Positions 16,201 through 22,584 of a stretch of DNA of 34,385 bases are shown piece after piece. The stretch lies in NCBI GenBank assembly GCA_903930345.1, contig CAIYYI010000168.1, positions 1 through 34,385 on the forward strand, given 5' to 3'. Numbering within the stretch: position 1 is the stretch's first letter; each line of letters opens with the position of its first letter. Made by a program: the position numbers and the translations under genes. The notes below the pieces were generated by a model. It was not told the origin of the DNA. It was given only the letters and a program-made list of their open reading frames with translations, and did not search any database. This DNA comes from an uncultured Verrucomicrobiota bacterium. GTDB taxonomy: Bacteria > Verrucomicrobiota > Verrucomicrobiia > Limisphaerales > CAIYYI01.

Positions 16201-19200
16201 AAAATCCCCACGCCACCGGGACTGCGCCAGAGCTTGAGGCCATCGTCCGGGGTGAACGCACTCACGGCCACATCATCACCAAAGAGGCTCAACACCTGGT
16301 TGGTGCTGGTGGACTGGATCCGGCAGGTGACATCCAACTGTGCCAGCCGGTCGCGCACGAGGCCCTCGAAGCGCGCATGTGTCAGCGTCACGGCGTTCGT
16401 GCCGCCCAAATCCTGCCAGGCGGTCCCGGCCGTCGCGGAGGCCGGCCGCCAGACCAACGCCAGCAGCGCCAGCGCGGTGACCACCGGCGTTGCCCACACC
16501 GTATGCCGCCGACGCCAGGCCCAGACCAGATAGCCGAGCCCCGCCAGGACCAACACTGGCAACAGCACGATCAGAACGATATGCAGGACCCGCCACATGT
16601 GGAACAGGCTGCCCACTCCGCCCAGGACCAGCGCCAGACCCACCGTGAACCAGAAGTTGCCCCGCACCGATCGCGCCGACTGCTGCCAAACCAGCACCAG
16701 GCCGGTCAGAAACATGGCCAACTGCACCAGCATCATGGCGTAGCGGTACCAGCGATCCGGCATGATCCGCACGGAGACGGCCAGCGCCTCGTTGCCCGTG
16801 AGCACCTTGGTGAAGGAAAAGGCATTGCCGCTGCGGGGCACATCAATCCGCAGGGAGTGCAACGGGGCGGCCGCCACGGCCCGCACGGCATCCGCCTGGG
16901 CCATCGGGGCCGGTTGCTGCGAAGGCAGAGACGACCTGACCTGGGCGGCGGACGGGCTGTTGGCGGCGGCATTGAGCACCTGTCCCGCGTTGTTCACGCG
17001 CGGGATCGCCGCGTCCCGCTGCAACGCCTCCTGAAACTTCTCCTCATTGACCTGCTGCACGCTGCCATCCGCAAAGGCCACGACCCGTCCGTTGGCGTCC
17101 GAGGGGGAATAAGCGATGATGCCGTACTGGTTGTCCGCCCGCTTGCCCGACCCCACATACACCAGGCGCTGCCCGTCACGGGGATCGATCAGCACCTTGT
17201 CCGTCCCCAGCTCATTGCGCATGGCCTCAAAGGAATCCGGCAGCAGCTCGCCATTGTCGTTGGCCCAGATGCGGGCGGCCAGACCCACCTGTTTGAGGTT
17301 GTTGACCACACTGATGCGCTGTGACTTGGCCTTGGCCTTGCTGAGGGCGGGCAGGAGCATGCCGCCCAACACCGCCAGCACCACCAGCAGCACCAGCATG
17401 GAAACCAGGCCCTGCGCACCCCGCTTGACGGCGGCCACCAGCAAACCAGCCACCCCCAACAGAACGATGATCACCGCCAGGGAATCCCGGTTGCGGTCCA
17501 CCAGATTGCCATAGAACTCCACAAACCGCGACCAGGCATCCTGCAGGTCGTACGTGGTGCCCCGCGCCACGGACATGTTCCCGCCAAAGTCCGACAGGCG
17601 GAAGGTGCCGGGGGCAAAGATCTGCCATTCGGCATAGGTGTTGGGCAGGTCGGTGGCCGGGGCGACCAGTTGCAGCCGGGCTGGCCACAGCCGCTGGCTG
17701 AGGGTGATATTCTGCGCATAGACCATGTCCACCGCGTAGGTCTGGTCGCGGTTGGCGTTGCGCGGCAGGGCCACCTGCAACCATTGGCCATCGGTCTCCG
17801 GCTTGGCCGACTGCCCGTTGACATAGCACGACCAGCATTTGGCCCCGGGCGGCAGCTTGAAGCGCTGGAACTGGCGGTCGTTGTTCTTCACCATGAAGGA
17901 GGCCTGCGTGAGCATCTGCCCCGCCTCGGTGAGCACCGTGGTCAATTCGGTGCGGTCGGCCACGGCGTCGAGCACCTGGATCTCCTCAAAACGGTTGACC
18001 GGCAGGCTGAGCCGGTAATTGCTGCCGCTGTACTTGTACACCAGCAGCGGGGGGCGCAGGCAGAGGGAGCGGTCCGCCTCGCTCAGCTCTCCCTCATCCA
18101 GCTTGCGCAACCCCTCGGCCTGCGTAGCGGGGGCCAGCTTCAGGCTGGCGCCCGACATGATGCCGACCGAGCCGGACTCGCGCTCCACCCCTGCCAGATG
18201 CGCGCCGGCCAAATTGAGCACCGCGCCCTTGGGATCGAACTGGTAATCGTAGGTGATCAGAAGCGTGTAGGCGCCCCAGGCCTTGTCCTGCAGGGTGACT
18301 GTGTAGAGTTGGTCCGCGTTGCCGTTGGTTTCGCCACGCAGCTCCTTGCGGCGGATGTTCGCGCCCACGAAATCAACATCCCGCCAATGGGCGGGCAGGC
18401 GCAGGTTGAACTCCTGCACGCCCTGGTTGTAGATGCCCAGGCGGATGGTGGCGCTGCCGCCCACCAGGCCATCCCCGATCGTGATCAGGTTGAAGACATC
18501 CGCCACCACCCGCGCGGCCTGCTTCTCGGCCTCCAGCACCAGGCGCCAGGCGGTCTGCTCCCCCTGGAAGGCGAGCAGCTCATCCACGCGGTTGGTGAGG
18601 GCGTGCGCGGGGATTTCCCTCAGGCTTTCCACTTCCCGGGTCTTGAGGTGGATGCCCGGCGCCGCCGCCGCGCCCAGGATCACCTTGTACTCCGCCAAGT
18701 CGGCGATGGTGAGTCCGGTGACGGCCAGGCTGGGCGGCACCTGGCGGTGCGCCTGCTCCAGACTGACCTCAATTTTCCGTTGGCCCAGCACCCGATTGCC
18801 AAAAGCCACCCGCAACCGGCCACCATCCGTCTTCCAATCCTCCACCCCCTCCCCTTTGACATCCGTCACCACCCAGCCGGCGGGCGGGAGCAAATCGAGA
18901 CTGTAAATCGCCGTCTTTTCCACGTTCAGATGCAGTTGGTGCAGGACCATCACCCGGGATTCCTCCATCCGGACGGTGGCGCGATCCACCACCCGGAGCA
19001 CCGGCTCCACCCGTTTGAGGCGCGCCGTCAGCGCGAGCGGGCGGCCGCTGAAACGGTAGGCGGCCACGGCGGTGGCAGTGGCGTTGACCTGCCGGGCACC
19101 CCGGGTGGAATCCATTTCCACCTGCATTTCCTCGGCGGTCAGCGAGAGCGTGCCCGTTTCGCGCTGCACCTCCAACGGAGCGGGCGGAACCATCGTTGTC

Positions 19201-20723
19201 AATGGCGCACGCACATCCACCGGCTGTTCGCTGAGCAACGTCAGCTCATAGGACTTGTCCACCGGCTGGAGGAATTCGATGACGAGACGCTGCCCCTGGG
19301 CCGTGTTGGTGATCTGCCAATCCCGGATCTGGGCACCCTTCAGGCTCGTCAGCGCCTGGCCCAACGGCAGCTCCAGACTGAGGCGGGAAACGGGGGCCTG
19401 GAGGATTTCATAACGGATGGCCGTCTGGTACTTGATCACGCTGGGGGTCACCTGGAGGTTGACCGTGGTGTCCGCCGTGAGCAGCGATTTGCGCACCACC
19501 TCGGCGGTGCGGCCCTGCCAGCGCAACGAGACCAACCGGTCGCCGCCCAGGAAACCGCTCACGCGGTTGGTGATGGCCTTCTCCGGACCCAGCGGGGTGC
19601 CGCTGAGCATTTGCAACTCCACCCCCACCCCCTCGGCCTGCGCGGTCAGCGGGGCAATGGTGGCGGGCGGCGCGAGGAAGGAGAGTTGGTTCCACGGCTC
19701 CTGCCGGGTGATGCGCGGGAGCAGTTCCAGCACCAGCGCGTAGGCCCCGGCCCGCTCCACCTGGAGCCAGGTCTGGCGGCCCTGGCCGATGAGACTCACA
19801 CCCGCCGGCAGCTTCCCGGCCAACAGGGCGACATCCCCCTCGAACAGCGGCGAGCGGATGGTGTTGGTGGCCAGCGACTCGAATTCCAACATCACCTGGA
19901 ACCGGACCTCCGAATCGGAAATGCGGCCGTCAAAGCGGGCCATTTGGAAGAGGATGTTGGTCTGGCCCGGCGCGGCGGATGGGCGGGCCATCGGAGCCAA
20001 CCGGGGCGGACTGGTACCCCGGGAAACCAACTGCAACCCGTTGAGCACCGCGATGCCGTTGAGACCCGGCGCCACCTCGATCAACAGGGGCAGGCCGCCT
20101 TGGATCTCCACATCCCGGAACACCACCTGGACGAGCCTTTCTGCTACGGGCTGCCCTGCCCTGGCGACCGGAGTGCCCGCCGCCGCGAGGGGGCCCCAAA
20201 TGTTGGTGCCTTGGGCCAGAGTGAAGACACTGTTCTGTTCGCCCGCGACATCCGCATCCGCATGACCGTACAGGAACAGATGGTGGCGGCCCGCAGACAA
20301 CCCGGAGACCGTCACCAGCATTTTGCCACCATCGGGCGCGAACAGGTAGCCATCGTACATCGGATCCCCTGTCGCGTTTCCCCAGACGCCGGGCGCATTG
20401 CTGACCGCGAGGCTGATCTCGGTGTCCGATCCGTCGGCAAGCTTGAGCCGGCTGAGCAGGCCGGTGCTCACCAGCGGCGTCCCCGGCACAAAGCGGGGGT
20501 CGTAATGGCGGTAGAGGTTCCAGAAATCGTTGGTGGACTGGCCGGTGGCAGCCGGACCGGTTTTGGCGCTGCGGCTGCCCACGCCAAAATCCACATTCAG
20601 CAGGCTTTGAGCCCCGACCGGGCCGACCCACACCAGGCCAAGACACAACAGTGCCAGCCAAAGCCAACGGATGCCCAAACAGTTTCCCCCCATTTCCAGC
20701 CGGGACACAAGTGCGGTTTTCAT
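13287..20723 (-). CDS. Giant duplicated periplasmic/membrane protein with an embedded pseudopilin-like segment
   Basis: 2478 residues from ATG 20723, chosen because a signal peptide follows (WLWLALLCLGLVWVGPVGAQ, about residues 20-39). First periplasmic half about 40-1075. Helix 1 about 1081-1100. Helix 2 about 1105-1127 continues into 'GGMLLPALSKAKAKSQRI' and 'NNLKQVGLAARIWANDNGE', a pseudopilin-like domain (to about 1260, with 'GRVVAFADGSVQQV'). Helices 3-6 lie at about 1326-1346, 1358-1378, 1380-1402 and 1408-1430. The second periplasmic half covers about 1435-2450 and a C-terminal helix ends in RRSKPVAV. Basic loops (KRGAQG, ARSVRGN, RRRHT) fit a cytoplasmic side. The halves are related: 'GANIRRKE' (~785) and 'GANLRRRD' (~2001), and a VxRE[ST]G motif at about 514, 844, 1705 and 2053. 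Halves are beta-rich with no catalytic motif that I recognise. Function unknown; possibly an envelope scaffold. Confidence 0.85.
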   Translation of the reverse strand: MKTALVSRLEMGGNCLGIRWLWLALLCLGLVWVGPVGAQSLLNVDFGVGSRSAKTGPAATGQSTNDFWNLYRHYDPRFVPGTPLVSTGLLSRLKLADGSDTEISLAVSNAPGVWGNATGDPMYDGYLFAPDGGKMLVTVSGLSAGRHHLFLYGHADADVAGEQNSVFTLAQGTNIWGPLAAAGTPVARAGQPVAERLVQVVFRDVEIQGGLPLLIEVAPGLNGIAVLNGLQLVSRGTSPPRLAPMARPSAAPGQTNILFQMARFDGRISDSEVRFQVMLEFESLATNTIRSPLFEGDVALLAGKLPAGVSLIGQGRQTWLQVERAGAYALVLELLPRITRQEPWNQLSFLAPPATIAPLTAQAEGVGVELQMLSGTPLGPEKAITNRVSGFLGGDRLVSLRWQGRTAEVVRKSLLTADTTVNLQVTPSVIKYQTAIRYEILQAPVSRLSLELPLGQALTSLKGAQIRDWQITNTAQGQRLVIEFLQPVDKSYELTLLSEQPVDVRAPLTTMVPPAPLEVQRETGTLSLTAEEMQVEMDSTRGARQVNATATAVAAYRFSGRPLALTARLKRVEPVLRVVDRATVRMEESRVMVLHQLHLNVEKTAIYSLDLLPPAGWVVTDVKGEGVEDWKTDGGRLRVAFGNRVLGQRKIEVSLEQAHRQVPPSLAVTGLTIADLAEYKVILGAAAAPGIHLKTREVESLREIPAHALTNRVDELLAFQGEQTAWRLVLEAEKQAARVVADVFNLITIGDGLVGGSATIRLGIYNQGVQEFNLRLPAHWRDVDFVGANIRRKELRGETNGNADQLYTVTLQDKAWGAYTLLITYDYQFDPKGAVLNLAGAHLAGVERESGSVGIMSGASLKLAPATQAEGLRKLDEGELSEADRSLCLRPPLLVYKYSGSNYRLSLPVNRFEEIQVLDAVADRTELTTVLTEAGQMLTQASFMVKNNDRQFQRFKLPPGAKCWSCYVNGQSAKPETDGQWLQVALPRNANRDQTYAVDMVYAQNITLSQRLWPARLQLVAPATDLPNTYAEWQIFAPGTFRLSDFGGNMSVARGTTYDLQDAWSRFVEFYGNLVDRNRDSLAVIIVLLGVAGLLVAAVKRGAQGLVSMLVLLVVLAVLGGMLLPALSKAKAKSQRISVVNNLKQVGLAARIWANDNGELLPDSFEAMRNELGTDKVLIDPRDGQRLVYVGSGKRADNQYGIIAYSPSDANGRVVAFADGSVQQVNEEKFQEALQRDAAIPRVNNAGQVLNAAANSPSAAQVRSSLPSQQPAPMAQADAVRAVAAAPLHSLRIDVPRSGNAFSFTKVLTGNEALAVSVRIMPDRWYRYAMMLVQLAMFLTGLVLVWQQSARSVRGNFWFTVGLALVLGGVGSLFHMWRVLHIVLIVLLPVLVLAGLGYLVWAWRRRHTVWATPVVTALALLALVWRPASATAGTAWQDLGGTNAVTLTHARFEGLVRDRLAQLDVTCRIQSTSTNQVLSLFGDDVAVSAFTPDDGLKLWRSPGGVGIFVPQPTNATIKLRLVVKVGGDVTRQRLAFALPAALASEVDLALDEAEAEVDFPSAVAFARTATNQQTRVTAVLGGTARFELLWTPRVKRAAEIAATVFCQQAALVSFGGGVCNTRASLDYHVSQGETRQLRVALPDGQRLLRVEGEVVRSWEIRPEPGKINPVLHVELIRNVPTTFKILLELEQVMNATPWSARIDLPQPLDVKRETGLIALRASEELALAVEPAAELQRVEGEEFPRLVPDWKEGLAGVFRYVQHSFNLTVRAESVQPQVELASRHHFRVGARSTTLNAQLDYTIKRAGVFRLSSWLPSGWRLVSVVGPAVQQWAEKTEAGGRGLEVSLKQRTLGSCPVTVVLEREYSVLPRKISLAGLSPVQAAKHTGFVSVGAEYGVAVKTDTFTGLMEIPPAQAGVSLSQETSGTLAFKFVSAGATAAPAWQLEVGTESVEAWVRAETLTRVNVTENLVSGRTLVRYDIANAPVKEFTLRIPGTLGNVDISGANLRRRDQTGEVWRVELQSPARGSHVLTVTWEMPRNALTNTTDLSGIQALKVERETGFLILQARAPLQVSVPTVSDLLTRVDLGELPDWAGRVDSTAVLAYRYVRPGWRLGVAARRFEEAEVLSALIDSARFTTVVADDGQSMTEMVLSVRNKGRQHLEVEMPQGATVWSVFVSGQAVRPGHKGARLLVPLEKNSAPDTSTAVEIISVGREVFPRDSGEFGLFSPGFDAPLKNARWDLFLPPEFEYTPRAGTMVRTVDIAVAPQVQVFSLSEYSAQEQGKLGRQQAEVRAEITEVQRNLKGGNVREAIGVYNRTRAKQQRADENSDDLRQIEVDLRRVQSSNLIGAQNAWYADNSVRINGGAVPLNESAQQSFAVPAAVNYDAEIAGLQWEKMAQAQKVAETKVVPLRVNLPTRGVKLSFTQVLQTELNQPMSIRLNVSSTRTNGWGSRVWWSGLAFLALWGIVALARRSKPVAV

Positions 20724-20759
20724 GGTCAGTTTCCCATTGCCAACCGGCACCGACCACAC

Positions 20760-21156
20760 TGGTCGCAGCCTGGCTGGTCTGGAGGAAACCTAGCAGAGAA
20801 CCCGGGTGGGGCTGAGCCCTATCGTGTAAATGGAATGTAAATTCTAAATCGGCTTTGGCCTTTTCCCATGGGCGGAAGGGTAGAAAAGCGGGCGTGGAAT
20901 GTTCCGCTAAACATGTATTCTCCCTGTCACCCCTGCCCTTTACCTACCGAAAAATGTACGCCGTACAGTAAAGGAAGTCACGGTGCTCCGCCAGGTTCCT
21001 GCCACAGGCGGGCACTGAAGGAGCTCCCCTGGGAAAAAAACTGAAAACTCGCTTGCGACCCCACGATAATGGCGTAAAAACAGAGCTGATGGAACCAGCG
21101 TATAACCATTTCACCTTGAACCGCGCTGGGCTCAGAAAACAAATCTCTCTCAGTTG
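20760..21156. other. Divergent intergenic region between the giant gene and the lyase gene
   Basis: About 400 bases without a convincing gene and visibly more AT-rich than the flanks in its right part. It contains a nested inverted repeat (20937-20974) and a weak promoter candidate for the lyase: TTGCGA (21053-21058), 16 bases, TAAAAA (21075-21080). Regulatory signals of both divergent units must lie here. Confidence 0.5.
20937..20974. repeat. Nested inverted repeat in the divergent region
   Basis: CCTTTAC (20937-20943) pairs with GTAAAGG (20968-20974), and TGTAC (20955-20959) pairs with GTACA (20963-20967) around a GCC loop. The right arms are contiguous and the left arms are separated by 11 bases. 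No T run follows, so an operator or RNA structure is more likely than a terminator. Confidence 0.5.
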
Positions 21157-22509
21157 ATGAAAACCGAATGTTTCCTGGCGGTTGCGCTGCTCGCTGTTTC
21201 CATTGGTGTTGCGCAAGTCGTTCCGTCGCGAGAGCTGCTTTCAGCAACCGTTACCGAAGCGAATACCCGCACCAACGCCACCACCGGCAAAGATAGGCTG
21301 CCTTCGTCAGGGGTGGTCTTGGATGACACCCATCAGGGTGCCGCCAAACCGGTCACCTCAACGAATGCGGGGAACAACCAGTTGGTCTATTTCACATCGC
21401 CGAGTCTGACAGCGGATGACAATCATCTGGTGTTCATCAGCGACCGCACCGGGAATCCGAATCTTTTCACACGCGACCTGGTCTCAGGCGAGGAGCTTCA
21501 ACTCACGGCCAACACAGAAGGGGTTCTCAAAGCTTATGTCTATTTCGATGGCAATCCTTATCGCGGCTTTGGCAAAGGAAGCGTCAGCCTCCATCCGCAA
21601 AGTGGCACTACCTACTTCATTCAAGGCCGCGAGGTCCGGTCCGTTACGCTCAAGGGGAAACAGCGCCTGCTCGTGGAGCTGCCAACGGATCAGATGACTG
21701 CGTTCACGCATGTCTCTGCGGACGGCAAGCGCTTATGCGTACCCACGACGGATGCACGCGCGTTGGACGGCTACCGGAAACTTGCAGGCAAACCAAATTA
21801 CGACATTGATAAGCGGATCGTTTCGGAGGGGCTTTCCTCGTACCTCCGCATCTATGACACGGAAACAGGAAAAGAGCTTTTCTGTGAGCGTGTCCCCAAG
21901 GCCTGGATCACACACGTGCAATTTTCACCCAGCAATCCGGATCTCATCCTCTACAATCATGAGTGGTGTGCCGACAGCGGCATCCGCCGGATGTGGCTGT
22001 GGGATGGAAAGAGCCATCTCCGTTTGCGGACGGAAGGCGAGGGCCGCAACCGCTATGATTGGACCTGCCACGAAATGTGGGAGAGGGACGGCAGGGCCAT
22101 CATCTACCACGGCAACTTCACCAACGGCATCAGCTACATTGGACGCGTTTTTACGGATGGCTCCGGGCGGGTGGAAATTCCGCTGCCGGAAAGCTGGAAG
22201 CGTTATGGACATTTCACCGTTGGCAATCCGGGTGAACTGGTCACGGACGGCTGCTATCAGGAGTCGCCAGACAAGAAGTGGGGCGGCTCATGGATCAGCC
22301 TGCTGAAAGTGGATTGGGCGCAAGCCAGAATCCGTTGGTTTCCGCTGGCGATGCATGGTTCGAGCTGGAAGTCGCAGGATGAGCATCCGCACCCGATTTT
22401 CAACCACGCGGCGAACGCGATTTGGTTCACGTCCGACGCAAATGGCTCCCGGGCGGTCTGGCGGCTGGACCGTTTGCCTTCCGTAGAGAGCCAATCTGTG
22501 CCGAAATGA
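21157..22509 (+). CDS. Secreted oligogalacturonate lyase-like protein (pectate lyase family 22 type)
   Basis: 450 residues from ATG 21157 (a TTG one codon upstream is less likely). 'MKTECFLAVALLAVSIGVAQ' is a signal peptide. The rest is a seven-bladed-propeller-type sequence with 'LVFISDRTGNPNLFTRDL' blades. Expected active-site residues of PL22 are present: H268 in 'YNHEW', H305 in 'CHEMW', and a Q407-x-x-H410-x-H412 cluster (SQDEHPHP), whose spacing matches the Mn-binding Q/H/H triplet I recall for Yersinia Ogl. Such enzymes cleave unsaturated oligogalacturonides by beta-elimination during pectin breakdown. Classical Ogl is cytoplasmic, so the export signal is unusual. Base composition looks less GC-rich than the flanking genes. 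The glycoside hydrolase gene follows after 75 bases and probably belongs to the same unit. Exact substrate is inferred. Confidence 0.78.
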   Translation: MKTECFLAVALLAVSIGVAQVVPSRELLSATVTEANTRTNATTGKDRLPSSGVVLDDTHQGAAKPVTSTNAGNNQLVYFTSPSLTADDNHLVFISDRTGNPNLFTRDLVSGEELQLTANTEGVLKAYVYFDGNPYRGFGKGSVSLHPQSGTTYFIQGREVRSVTLKGKQRLLVELPTDQMTAFTHVSADGKRLCVPTTDARALDGYRKLAGKPNYDIDKRIVSEGLSSYLRIYDTETGKELFCERVPKAWITHVQFSPSNPDLILYNHEWCADSGIRRMWLWDGKSHLRLRTEGEGRNRYDWTCHEMWERDGRAIIYHGNFTNGISYIGRVFTDGSGRVEIPLPESWKRYGHFTVGNPGELVTDGCYQESPDKKWGGSWISLLKVDWAQARIRWFPLAMHGSSWKSQDEHPHPIFNHAANAIWFTSDANGSRAVWRLDRLPSVESQSVPK

Positions 22510-22584
22510 GCATCTTCGCCTGCATTTTCACTCCGCTGCTGCTACCGCTGACCCCACCCCCGACACGGTTCCCGAATAGCATTT

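Noticed and set aside
17670-20840. A 1056-codon open frame on the plus strand opposite the giant gene, and similar long frames at 13440-15287 and 15369-17324
   Set aside because: Composition is rich in His, Gln, Arg and Pro without any domain, as expected for the antisense of a high-GC gene; the minus-strand frame has a signal peptide, helices and repeats.
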